Of a DNA stretch of 33,968 bases, positions 26,946-33,968 are shown in pieces. Each line of letters opens with the position of its first letter. The first letter of the stretch is position 1. The position numbers were made by a program, and so were the translations under genes. Source of the DNA: Betaproteobacteria bacterium TMED41 (GTDB lineage: Bacteria > Pseudomonadota > Gammaproteobacteria > Burkholderiales > Burkholderiaceae_A); NCBI GenBank assembly GCA_002167365.1, contig NHCU01000045.1:32054-66021 (forward strand), in the 5' to 3' direction. The notes beneath the pieces were generated by a model. It did not search any database. It had not been told where the DNA came from and saw only the letters and a list, made by a program, of their open reading frames with translations.

Positions 26946-26964
26946 GCAAATCATTATCATTATT
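26946..26964. promoter_or_regulatory. Fur box 2 (proximal to the TonB receptor gene)
   Basis: GCAAATCATTATCATTATT, on the other strand AATAATGATAATGATTTGC, matches the Fur consensus at about 15 of 19 positions, including an uninterrupted ATAATGATAAT core. It lies just upstream of a possible receptor promoter (TTGTTT, 17 bases, ATACTA) and about 70 bases before the receptor start, so Fur-Fe2+ would be expected to repress the receptor. Confidence 0.75.
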
Positions 26965-27034
26965 GTTTTGTAAAAAAAGCAAGAAATACTAAAAATTAAT
27001 ATCTAAGTAAGTGGGAATGGAAAGTCTTTTTATT

Positions 27035-29170
27035 ATGAGAAACAAGAATTTAAAACTGAAAATAATACCATTGAGTTTGATGTTGGTAATGTCAACCGCA
27101 TTTTCGGATGATGTAATTCTACAAAATATTGAAATAATTGGTGGTAATGAAAAAGCCAAGACACTTCCCGGATCTGGGCATGTTGTTACAAAAAAACAAA
27201 TGCAAATTGAATTAACGGATGACATCAACCAAGTGCTAAAAACTGTGCCTGGAGTATATGTTCGTGAAGAAGATGGATACGGTTTAAGGCCTAACATAGG
27301 TATAAGAGGTGCAACATCCGAAAGATCTGACAAAATTACACTTATGGAAGATGGAGTTTTGATTGCTCCTGCGCCATATTCAAATCCTTCCGCTTATTAC
27401 TTTCCCACAATTATGAGGATGCAGTCGATAGAAGTTTTAAAGGGTGCTCCTCTTCTTAAATATGGACCACAAACGACCGGTGGTGTTGTTAACTTATTAT
27501 CCACACCAATTCCAGCAACAAGATCGGGTAGGCTCTCCACCTTTTTGGGCGAAAACGAGCAACTCAATACACATATATATTTCGGAGATGGAAGCGGGAA
27601 GTTTCAATATTTAGTAGAAGCTGTTAGAAGAGATACAAATGGTTTCAAAGAGATAGATGGACGTTCTAATAAAGACACTGGTTTTGGGATATCTGACTAT
27701 GTTATTAAACTTGGTCTGAATAATGATTCAAACAGTTTCTTATTTAAAGCACAAAGTTCGAGAGAAACTTCCAATGAAACTTATTTGGGTCTTACTGATG
27801 CTGACTATAATGCTAATCCCAACAGAAGATATGCTATGTCTTCAATTGATCAAATGAAAAATGATCATCAAGGATATAGCTTGACTTACTTCCAGGAGTT
27901 GACAGATAACTCCTATTTGGTAGCCACAGCTTATAGAAATGAATTTGCCAGAGATTGGCACAAACTATCAGGCGGTGGTAACTACGTTGATTCAGCAAAC
28001 GGCGGAGATGCAACAGCTCAGGGTCAGCTTGATGGAACAATAGATATTGATTCACTAAATTACAAACACAATAATAGATCTTATGTTTCAGAGGGAATAC
28101 AAGTTAACGCTACATTTGAACTTGCTAGTCACACTGTTGAGGTTGGTATTAGATCTCATGAAGACAGTATGGATCGCTATCAGCCACAAGATTATTACGC
28201 GCAAACAAACGGTTCTTATGTTTATTCAAGCACAACTTCACCAAGTGGCAGTAATAATCGCGTAGAAACTGCTGATGCTACAGCTCTTCATATTGCTGAC
28301 ACATGGCAAGCCACTGATAGATTGCTTGTTAATGCTGTCTTAAGACATGAAGATGTTGAAAGTAGTAGAAAACAATATGGTAGTGATAGAACAACTGTTG
28401 CCAGCTCAAAAAGCAATGAAAGCGATATTTTACTTCCAGGCTTATCATTTACTTATGATGTAAACGACAACATTCAAACGCTTGCCGGATATCACAAAGG
28501 ATTCTCCCCCATAGGTGGCGGAGCTTCATCAGAGCAGGAGCCAGAGGAGAGTGATAATTTTGAATATGGCGCCAGATATAAAAAAGACGACTTCTTTGTT
28601 GAAGGGATTGGTTTTTTCAGCGATTTCTCAGACAAGTCTGAGAATTGTTCTTTGGCATCTCCATGTAGCAATGATGCAACCTCGGGTACTTATGTTACAG
28701 GTGAAGCAGAAATTTCTGGTTTAGAGTTTCAAATACAAAATACTTTTAAAACAGGTAACATGCAAATTCCAGTAAGTCTTGTTTACACTTATACTAAAGC
28801 TGAAATAACCGGAAATAATAATGCGAGTGGGTACGTTTCTGGAGACTTATTAAAGGCTGTTCCCGAAAACGTATTCAGCATAAGAGCTGGTTTTGAACAT
28901 AATTCGGGCTGGGACAATTATGCGATTTTCAAGTACATAGATGAAACCTGTGTCAGTACGGGTTGCAATAGGTCGTCTGACGCCTTCGCTAAAACCGATG
29001 AATTGTTTGTGGTTGATTGGGTTAGCAGGTACGAATACTCATCTAACACAGACCTTTTTTTGAAAGTCGTAAATGTATTTGATAATCAAGCAATAATTTC
29101 GCGCGAACCAGATGGAGCTAGGCCAAATAAGCCTAGGACAATTTCAGCTGGCGTAAGAATCAACTTTTAA
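27035..29170 (+). CDS. TonB-dependent outer-membrane iron receptor, FecA-like
   Basis: An outer-membrane receptor of about 711 residues with a signal peptide (MRNKNLKLKIIPLSLMLVMSTAFS), a possible TonB box near QNIEIIG, a plug domain and a 22-strand-type barrel ending in the C-terminal aromatic signature ISAGVRINF. The plug carries GLRPNIGIRGATSERSDKITLMEDGV, YSNPSAYYFP and LKYGPQTTGGVVNLLS, which resemble FecA-type (ferric dicitrate/siderophore) receptors. Two extracellular loops have close cysteine pairs (CSLASPC and CVSTGC). The track begins at GTG 27011; ATG 27035 gives the best signal peptide, and ATG 27017 is also possible. Two Fur boxes precede it and a terminator follows. The ligand cannot be assigned. 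No fecIR-type regulators or ABC importer are adjacent. Confidence 0.92.
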   Translation: MRNKNLKLKIIPLSLMLVMSTAFSDDVILQNIEIIGGNEKAKTLPGSGHVVTKKQMQIELTDDINQVLKTVPGVYVREEDGYGLRPNIGIRGATSERSDKITLMEDGVLIAPAPYSNPSAYYFPTIMRMQSIEVLKGAPLLKYGPQTTGGVVNLLSTPIPATRSGRLSTFLGENEQLNTHIYFGDGSGKFQYLVEAVRRDTNGFKEIDGRSNKDTGFGISDYVIKLGLNNDSNSFLFKAQSSRETSNETYLGLTDADYNANPNRRYAMSSIDQMKNDHQGYSLTYFQELTDNSYLVATAYRNEFARDWHKLSGGGNYVDSANGGDATAQGQLDGTIDIDSLNYKHNNRSYVSEGIQVNATFELASHTVEVGIRSHEDSMDRYQPQDYYAQTNGSYVYSSTTSPSGSNNRVETADATALHIADTWQATDRLLVNAVLRHEDVESSRKQYGSDRTTVASSKSNESDILLPGLSFTYDVNDNIQTLAGYHKGFSPIGGGASSEQEPEESDNFEYGARYKKDDFFVEGIGFFSDFSDKSENCSLASPCSNDATSGTYVTGEAEISGLEFQIQNTFKTGNMQIPVSLVYTYTKAEITGNNNASGYVSGDLLKAVPENVFSIRAGFEHNSGWDNYAIFKYIDETCVSTGCNRSSDAFAKTDELFVVDWVSRYEYSSNTDLFLKVVNVFDNQAIISREPDGARPNKPRTISAGVRINF

Positions 29171-29262
29171 ACAAATTAGATAACCCCAAAAAAAAATGAT
29201 TTCACGTTTCTTTGGTTCTGCCACTCTTCTCCAGTGAAAAACCGTTCGTAAATCTTTTTTTT

Positions 29263-29293
29263 AACCCGTACTCCCCAATACGGGTTTTTTTTT
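29263..29293 (+). terminator. rho-independent terminator after the TonB receptor gene
   Basis: The inverted repeat AACCCGTA / TACGGGTT (eight base pairs, eight-base loop ctccccaa) is followed directly by a run of T residues. It ends the rightward receptor transcript. On the opposite strand the stem is followed by A residues, so it is unlikely to stop the leftward ispH-tRNA transcript. Confidence 0.9.
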
Positions 29294-29328
29294 ATTTGCT
29301 TGTTTATAAATACTATATGGTTGTGTGA

Positions 29329-29400
29329 TGCCGTTGGAGGGAATTGAACCCCCGACCTCTCGCTTACGAAGCGACTGCTCTACCCCTGAGCTACAACGGC
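29329..29400 (-). tRNA. tRNA-Thr (anticodon CGU)
   Basis: The leftward strand folds into a complete cloverleaf: acceptor GCCGTTG/CAACGGC, D-arm GCTC..GAGC, anticodon loop TTCGTAA giving anticodon CGU (reads ACG), variable loop AGGTC and T-arm GGGGG-TTCAATT-CCCTC. The anticodon stem has one G-G mismatch at 27-43. The discriminator is A and the CCA end is not encoded (TCA follows). It resembles E. coli thrW. It lies 13 bases after the ispH stop on the same strand with no terminator between them, so processing from an ispH read-through transcript is likely. Confidence 0.95.
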
Positions 29401-29413
29401 TCATCATAAAAAC

Positions 29414-30355
29414 TTATTTGGTTAAGGATTTGGGCAAAGGAAATCTAATGTGTTCTTGAGCACCTGGTAGTCTTCGAACCGATGAGGCACCGAGAGTTTT
29501 AACTGCTTGCAAAAGTTTTTGAACTAATGACTCAGGTGCAGATGCACCAGCGGTAATTCCCACACTAGTAGTATTGCTCAACCAATTTGGATCTAAATCT
29601 TCAGCTCCATCAATCAAGTATGCTTTTGCTCCATATTTTTCAGCAACTTCGCGAAGTCTGTTACTGTTGGAACTGGTTGGACTCCCAACAACTAAAACTA
29701 AATCAACTTGTTTGGCCATCAACTTAACTGCATCCTGTCTGTTTTGAGTAGCGTAGCAAATGTCGCTGACTTTAGGACCTACAATAGTGGGAAATCGTTT
29801 TTTTAAAGTTTTTATTATTTCCGCAGTATCATCGGCAGATAGAGTAGTTTGGGTGACATATGAGAGTTTATTGGGATTGTTTACTTTAACTAAGTTAGCC
29901 TGAAGCGCGTCTTCAACTAAATGAATTTCACTTTTAAGTTGTCCCATTGTTCCTTCAACTTCTGGATGACCAGAGTGACCAATCATTATTATTTCAAAAC
30001 CTTGCCTTGAAAGTTTTTTTACCTCAGCATGAACTTTTGTGACAAGTGGGCACGTTGCATCAAAAACCTCTAAACTCCTGTTTAGTGCTTCATCCTGGAC
30101 TTTGATTGACACTCCATGAGCGCTCATTATGACTCTTGCACCCAATGGTACATCCTTTATCTCATCAACAAAAATCGCACCCTTCTTCTTCAAAGCACTC
30201 ACAACGTGAGTATTGTGTACTATCTCGTGTCTCACGTAAACAGGAGCACCAAACCTCTCTAGCGCTCTTTCAACTATTTCGATGGCTCTTTCAACACCTG
30301 CACAGAAACCTCTTGGTTCTGCTAGGACTATTTCTAAACTCGATTTTGATTTGAT
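29414..30355 (-). CDS. ispH: 4-hydroxy-3-methylbut-2-enyl diphosphate reductase (start codon unclear)
   Basis: The last enzyme of the MEP isoprenoid pathway, a 4Fe-4S protein making IPP and DMAPP. The track starts at GTG 30235 ([12 protein letters not shown]), which drops the conserved N-terminus. The same frame continues upstream as [28 protein letters not shown] and holds the first cluster-binding cysteine. The other two are in FDATCPLV and [13 protein letters not shown] and HPEVEGT are also conserved. Between the upstream in-frame TGA and GTG 30235 there is no ATG, GTG, TTG or CTG. The given end uses ATC at 30355 (then KSKSSLEIV, about 313 residues). ATT at 30385, nine bases after AAAGAGG, is equally possible. 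A start-region sequence error or frameshift would also explain it. Confidence 0.9.
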   Translation of the reverse strand: MKSKSSLEIVLAEPRGFCAGVERAIEIVERALERFGAPVYVRHEIVHNTHVVSALKKKGAIFVDEIKDVPLGARVIMSAHGVSIKVQDEALNRSLEVFDATCPLVTKVHAEVKKLSRQGFEIIMIGHSGHPEVEGTMGQLKSEIHLVEDALQANLVKVNNPNKLSYVTQTTLSADDTAEIIKTLKKRFPTIVGPKVSDICYATQNRQDAVKLMAKQVDLVLVVGSPTSSNSNRLREVAEKYGAKAYLIDGAEDLDPNWLSNTTSVGITAGASAPESLVQKLLQAVKTLGASSVRRLPGAQEHIRFPLPKSLTK

Positions 30356-30442
30356 TGCAAAACACCAATAATTTATATCATAAATGGATTTTAACCTCTT
30401 TAAGTACTGTTGAGAGAGATTAAGTTTAGGTTTTTTTAAACG

Positions 30443-30471
30443 TTGATAGTAATAGTATATTTTAATATAAT
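30443..30471 (+). promoter_or_regulatory. near-consensus sigma-70 promoter for rpmB-rpmG
   Basis: TTGATA and a perfect TATAAT are separated by exactly 17 bases, placing a transcription start near 30478 and leaving a leader of about 24 bases before the rpmB ATG. Strength fits a ribosomal-protein operon. Confidence 0.8.
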
Positions 30472-30501
30472 TGAAGGTTAATCAGATATGGAGATGTAAT
30501 C

Positions 30502-30735
30502 ATGGCTCGTGTGTGCCAACTAACAGGAAAAAAACCATTGGTAGGGAACAATGTTTCGCATGCCAAAAATAGGACTAAAAGACGATTTTTACCGGGTTTG
30601 CAATATAGAAGGTTTTGGCTTGAGAAGGAAAATAAATGGATTAAATTGCGTTTGTCTAATGCGGCCCTTAGAACAGTGGACAAAAAAGGTATTGAGATGG
30701 TCTTGGAAGAAATAAAAGCAAAAGGAAAGGTTTAA
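30502..30735 (+). CDS. rpmB: 50S ribosomal protein L28
   Basis: A 77-residue basic ribosomal protein of the large subunit. It begins [34 protein letters not shown], which is textbook L28, and continues through a conserved [14 protein letters not shown] segment. The length equals the usual 77-78 residues. GGAGA stands before the ATG. It is followed after four bases by rpmG, the conserved rpmBG operon, and is driven by a strong promoter in the gap shared with ispH. Confidence 0.98.
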   Translation: MARVCQLTGKKPLVGNNVSHAKNRTKRRFLPGLQYRRFWLEKENKWIKLRLSNAALRTVDKKGIEMVLEEIKAKGKV

Positions 30736-30739
30736 TAAT

Positions 30740-30907
30740 ATGGCTAAAGGGGCAACTGAAAAAATTAAATTAGTATCCAGTGCGGAGACTGGCCATTTTT
30801 ACACTACTACAAAAAACAAGCGAACTATGACTGGTAAATTGGAGATTAAAAAATTCGATCCCAAAGTCAGAAAACACGTCATGTATAAAGAGGCAAAGAT
30901 AAAATAG
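30740..30907 (+). CDS. rpmG: 50S ribosomal protein L33
   Basis: A 55-residue ribosomal protein too short for the supplied track. It reads [30 protein letters not shown] then [25 protein letters not shown], a complete L33 of the zinc-independent (C-minus) type, without the CXXC pairs. AAAGG stands upstream, within the rpmB 3' end. It is the second gene of the rpmB-rpmG operon. A gap of 228 bases follows before the next gene. Confidence 0.97.
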   Translation: MAKGATEKIKLVSSAETGHFYTTTKNKRTMTGKLEIKKFDPKVRKHVMYKEAKIK

Positions 30908-31009
30908 TTTAATGATTCGAAAAAGTTTTTTTGAAAATGTTGTTTAAGAAAATCCATATAAAAATCTAAAAATATTCGAATTTTGGATGCATTGCACAAC
31001 TTTTTTTTT

Positions 31010-31024
31010 GACAAATATTTTGTC
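31010..31024. repeat. short inverted repeat in the rpmG/panE-like gap
   Basis: GACAAA-tat-TTTGTC is a perfect six-base inverted repeat beginning inside a TTGACA hexamer, right after a run of nine T residues. It could be an operator or part of an rpmG terminator, but no good -10 follows TTGACA and in such AT-rich sequence chance is possible. The rest of the 228-base gap shows nothing recognisable. Confidence 0.3.
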
Positions 31025-31135
31025 TCACTAAGTTTGCTTTTCAGATTTTCATGGTTATTTTTTTGCTTTGCCTCTTCAAAACTTACTCTTAACTTTGTAC
31101 TCTTTTAATAACCTAGATAATTTGGTGTTAACTCA

Positions 31136-32137
31136 ATGAAAATTTGTATCGTTGGTGCTGGTTCAATTGGAGGTGTCATTGCTTCCCGTTTGCACCGAAA
31201 AGGTGATGTAACAGCTGTACTGAGGGGGGAAAATTTAGAAGCTGTTAAAAAAAATGGATATCAAATTGTTGGAGATAGGGGAACAACAACTACTGCAAAA
31301 GTTAAAGCCACTGACAATTTGAAAATTATTGGCAAACAAGATTTAATTATTTTGTCTGTCAAAGCCCATCAAATAAAAGAAATCGTAAACGATTTAGAAC
31401 ATATCATTCACAATCAGTCAATTATAGTAACGATGCAAAACGGAATACCTTGGTGGTATTTCAAAAAATTCACAAGCTCTTTCTCCATTCAACATGTAGA
31501 AAGTGTAGATCCTAAAGGATTTATTGCTTCAAATATTGATGCTGATAAAATCATTGGTGGCGTTGTATACATGGCGGCTGAGAAAGTGAAACCAGGAGTA
31601 ATTAAATCGATAGAAAATGAAAAAATTTCTTTTGGTGAACTTGATGGTTCTTACAGCAACAGATTGAGAAATATATGTCAAATGTTTGTTGAATCTGGAA
31701 TTAAAGCTCCTATAAAAAAAGATATTAGAAGTGAAATATGGATAAAGTTAATGGGCAACTGTACATTAAATCCCATCTCAGCTATTTCTCAAAGTACACT
31801 GTCGGAAATCTGTCAATCAGTTCAAGGAAGAGATCTTTTATATAAAATGTGTTGTGAGGTAAAAAATATTGGCGAAACCTTTGGTGCAAAATTTAAAGTT
31901 TCTATTGAAGATAGAATTAAAGCTGCTGAAAACGTCGGACATCACAAAACATCCATGCTTCAAGATATCGAACATGGTAGACAGACGGAGTTGGAGGCTT
32001 TGCTAGGTTCTGTTTTAGAATTAGGAAAAATTGCAAAGTTAAAAACTCCTTACTTGGAATCTTTATATGCTTGCTGCTCATTGTTAGATTCAAAATTGCA
32101 GCAAACATCTAGTTTTTTGAAGATCAGAGAAGGGTAA
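31136..32137 (+). CDS. ketopantoate reductase family protein (2-dehydropantoate 2-reductase)
   Basis: A 333-residue NADPH-dependent reductase of the PanE/ApbA family, which reduces 2-dehydropantoate to pantoate for coenzyme A synthesis. The N-terminal Rossmann motif is IVGAGSIGGVIASRL (about 4-18). The family segment VKAHQ and the MQNGIPWWYF motif follow. The C-terminal helical domain has IWIKLMGNCTLNPISA, with the catalytic lysine, and ends in a substrate-binding HKTSMLQDIEHGRQTELEALLG segment. It is longer than E. coli PanE (303). Many genomes carry several paralogues that act on other 2-oxo acids, so the symbol panE is not assigned. The CoA-ligase-like gene follows after 34 bases. Confidence 0.88.
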   Translation: MKICIVGAGSIGGVIASRLHRKGDVTAVLRGENLEAVKKNGYQIVGDRGTTTTAKVKATDNLKIIGKQDLIILSVKAHQIKEIVNDLEHIIHNQSIIVTMQNGIPWWYFKKFTSSFSIQHVESVDPKGFIASNIDADKIIGGVVYMAAEKVKPGVIKSIENEKISFGELDGSYSNRLRNICQMFVESGIKAPIKKDIRSEIWIKLMGNCTLNPISAISQSTLSEICQSVQGRDLLYKMCCEVKNIGETFGAKFKVSIEDRIKAAENVGHHKTSMLQDIEHGRQTELEALLGSVLELGKIAKLKTPYLESLYACCSLLDSKLQQTSSFLKIREG

Positions 32138-32171
32138 ATGGTCTTAATAATTTATTACAAAATTACTCAAT

Positions 32172-33689
32172 ATGTTCAAGTCAATCTATGATTTAGTTTC
32201 TTCACAAAGTGATAATTTGATTGCTTTAGAAACTCCAAAAGAAGTCAAATTCACTTTTCAAAATCTTAAGAAAAAAATAGATGAATCCATAAAACTTTTG
32301 CAATCATTGAGTTTGGCGAATGAGAGAATTGCAATTATTTTACCTAACGGGCTAGGTGCAGCATTTTCATTTCTTGCAGTTTCCTCATGTGCAGTATCCG
32401 CTCCGCTCAACCCAAACTTTAAAAAAGAGGAGTTTGAGTTTTATATTATGGATCTTAATATTAAAGGAATTTTGGTTGAACAAGATTCTAAGTTAACCGT
32501 TGTTGATGTTGCACTTGAACAAGGCATAAAAATTATAGAAGTCTGTGATCCGGATACAGATCCAACTTTGATATTTTCAAAAAAAAATTTTATTAACCAT
32601 CCACCAACTAAAAGTTTTGAGAGTTCATTAACTCACAAAAATAATTTGGCTTTATTACTTCATACATCCGGAACTACTGGAAAACCAAAAATAGTGCCTT
32701 TAACTCATGGTAATTTATGCGATTCCGTGGAAAATATAAGTAATAGCCTAAATTTAAATTCTCATGACCGTGGACTGAACATAATGCCACTTTTCCACAT
32801 TCACGGTATTGTAGCTTCTTTACTTTCTCCACTGTCTCGAGGTGGAACAGTTATCTGCTCTAAAGGATTTGATGCTCTGAGTTTTTTTCATATTTTAATT
32901 GACCTTAAGCCTACATTCTTTTCAGCAGTACCAACTATGCATCAACTGATTTTGGATAGGGGAAAACGAAATAGGCTGTCCATTACTAAACACTCCTTGA
33001 GATTCTTACGGTCTTCCTCCGCCTCAATGCCTGAGGTTTTACACAAAGAACTAGAGGCTTTTTTTGATGTGCCTTTGCTAGAGGCCTACGGAATGACAGA
33101 AGCCTCACACCAAATTAGCAGCAACACAATTTCTACATCAAGCAAGTTAGGTAGTGTCGGGAAAATTCAGCCCGGGAAGGTTGGTATTTTTGGACCTAAT
33201 AATCAATTAATTGACAATAATTTATTAGGTGAAGTGGTCATTAAAGGAAAAAATGTAACGAATGGATATGAAAATAATCCAATGGCCAATGAAGATTCGA
33301 TCATTAATAAATGGTTTAAAACTGGAGATCAAGGGATGATAGATTCGGAGGGCTTTCTTTTTTTAAAGGGGCGCTTAAAAGAAATCATTAATAAAGGTGG
33401 AGAAAAAATTAGCCCTGTCGAAATAGACGAATTAATTACCAGCCACCCTGATGTTGCACAAGCTGTCGCTTTTTCATTTCCTCATAGCAAATTAGGGGAA
33501 GATGTTGCAGTAGCAATAGTGTTAAAAGAAGAAAAAAAATTAAGCCAAGAGGATATAAAAGGTTATTGTTTACAAAAAGTCGTTAGGTATAAAGTCCCTT
33601 CTAAAATAATTTTTATTGATGAAATTCCCAAAGGGCCAACCGGAAAACCAATGAGAAGAAATTTAGCTTCATTGCTTCTGGGTTTATGA
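32172..33689 (+). CDS. AMP-dependent acyl-CoA synthetase, oxalate-CoA ligase (AAE3)-like
   Basis: A 505-residue ANL-superfamily ligase that activates a carboxylic acid through an acyl-adenylate and transfers it to CoA. Visible core motifs are LHTSGTTGKPKIVPLTH (P-loop), LEAYGMTEASHQ, KTGDQG, KGRLKEIINKGGEKISPVEID and the final catalytic lysine in PTGKPMRR. The stretch NIMPLFHIHGIVASLLSPLSRGGTV, with AVPTMHQLILDR and RSSSASMPEVL, is closest to the oxalyl-CoA synthetases (AAE3/Pcs60) in my recollection. The neighbouring gene is a ketopantoate-reductase homologue; no oxalyl-CoA decarboxylase or formyl-CoA transferase is in view. The substrate is therefore tentative. Its stop overlaps the 3' end of the convergent DUF475 gene by six bases. 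Confidence 0.85.
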   Translation: MFKSIYDLVSSQSDNLIALETPKEVKFTFQNLKKKIDESIKLLQSLSLANERIAIILPNGLGAAFSFLAVSSCAVSAPLNPNFKKEEFEFYIMDLNIKGILVEQDSKLTVVDVALEQGIKIIEVCDPDTDPTLIFSKKNFINHPPTKSFESSLTHKNNLALLLHTSGTTGKPKIVPLTHGNLCDSVENISNSLNLNSHDRGLNIMPLFHIHGIVASLLSPLSRGGTVICSKGFDALSFFHILIDLKPTFFSAVPTMHQLILDRGKRNRLSITKHSLRFLRSSSASMPEVLHKELEAFFDVPLLEAYGMTEASHQISSNTISTSSKLGSVGKIQPGKVGIFGPNNQLIDNNLLGEVVIKGKNVTNGYENNPMANEDSIINKWFKTGDQGMIDSEGFLFLKGRLKEIINKGGEKISPVEIDELITSHPDVAQAVAFSFPHSKLGEDVAVAIVLKEEKKLSQEDIKGYCLQKVVRYKVPSKIIFIDEIPKGPTGKPMRRNLASLLLGL

Positions 33690-33968
33690 AGGTTTTGTAA
33701 ATCTCTTTCTTTTAATTGATGAGTACCCTGATAATAAAATTAAAATCAGGCCTACAGTTCCGGTAATGATTTCTGGAATGTGAAACTGAACGCTACCAAT
33801 CATAATGATTGCAAGGGCGCCAATAGCATAGTGTGCTCCATGCTCTAAAAATACTAACTCATTAAGAGTCTGTTTTTTTACAAGATAAACAGTTAAAGAC
33901 CTAACTGCCATTGCACCTGCTCCAAGTCCTAGCATAATTATTACAACATCTTTTGTGATAGCGAATGC
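33684..33968 (-). CDS. DUF475 family integral membrane protein, C-terminal part (gene runs off the right edge)
   Basis: The track begins at an internal Met (33935), but the frame is open to the window edge and reads FAITKDVVIIMLGLGAGAMAVRSLTVYLV, so this is the C-terminal part of a longer gene. The sequence LEHGAHYAIGALAIIM and the final hydrophobic segment GTVGLILILLSGYSSIKRK match DUF475 (COG2899), multi-span membrane proteins distantly related to TerC-like transporters. No function is established for the family; a metal-related role is only suggested by the TerC relation. It converges with the acyl-CoA synthetase gene. Confidence 0.85.
   Translation of the reverse strand, partial: AFAITKDVVIIMLGLGAGAMAVRSLTVYLVKKQTLNELVFLEHGAHYAIGALAIIMIGSVQFHIPEIITGTVGLILILLSGYSSIKRKRFTKPS

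Noticed and set aside
26989-27333. 114-residue leftward frame over the TonB receptor 5' end
   Set aside because: It is antisense to the signal peptide and plug domain, which are clearly coding on the other strand, and shows no recognisable features.
30984-31009. Possible rpmG terminator (TGCATTGCA followed by nine T residues)
   Set aside because: The palindrome would leave a one-base loop and no stable alternative stem was found, so the T-run alone is not enough.
30799-31014. 71-residue leftward frame after rpmG
   Set aside because: It overlaps rpmG antisense, is Phe/Leu-rich from T-runs, and has no ribosome-binding site; treated as chance.
1-33968. Mobile elements, CRISPR arrays, prophage, toxin-antitoxin or defence systems
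   Set aside because: No transposase, integrase, repeat-spacer pattern or attachment-site duplication was found; all large frames are chromosomal core or metabolic genes.

Overview
The window is AT-rich, gene-dense chromosomal DNA (roughly one third G+C by eye) and looks like a low-GC betaproteobacterium of Burkholderiales type. This rests on recalled family and synteny knowledge, not a search. The supporting features are dapA-bamC-MBL hydrolase, a BPSS1780-type membrane protein next to a ThrB-type homoserine kinase, lptF-lptG divergent from pepA-holC-valS, a glutaminyl-tRNA synthetase, a double-length UvrA and a DUF475 protein. I see no phage, IS element, integron, CRISPR array or toxin-antitoxin module. 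No gene-free stretch exceeds about 300 bases.

Layout. 1-2172 (+): the dapA 3' end, bamC and a YycJ-like metallo-hydrolase, packed end to end. 2182-3980 (-): thrB then a membrane protein, translationally coupled (TGATG). 4030-6916 (+): alaS and a TusA-like sulfurtransferase. 6936-10280 (-): lptF, lptG and a 2Fe-2S/flavin reductase. 10326-15405 (+): pepA, holC and valS. 15389-23605 (-): glnS, a quinone oxidoreductase and a 1845-residue tandem UvrA. 23669-26452 (+): polA. 26476-29170: a Fur-controlled divergent iron locus, with two small genes leftward and a FecA-like TonB-dependent receptor rightward, closed by a terminator. 29329-30355/30385 (-): ispH followed by tRNA-Thr(CGU). 30502-30907 (+): rpmB and rpmG behind a near-consensus sigma-70 promoter. 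31136-33689 (+): a ketopantoate-reductase-family gene and an oxalyl-CoA-synthetase-like ligase. 33684-33968 (-): the C-terminal end of a DUF475 membrane protein running off the window.

Most of the content is housekeeping: translation (alaS, valS, glnS, rpmB, rpmG, tRNA), envelope assembly (bamC, lptF, lptG), replication and repair (holC, polA, UvrA), and lysine, threonine and isoprenoid biosynthesis. Less ordinary features are (i) the four-ATPase tandem UvrA; (ii) two essential genes that the ORF track truncates because their real starts are not ATG/GTG/TTG: glnS appears to start at CTG behind a strong Shine-Dalgarno, and ispH has no ATG/GTG/TTG/CTG anywhere upstream of its essential first cysteine; (iii) a previously unannotated 38-residue membrane or secreted peptide gene which, with an unrecognised 86-residue gene, forms a small unit divergent from the iron receptor across two Fur boxes; (iv) rpmG, which is too short for the supplied track.
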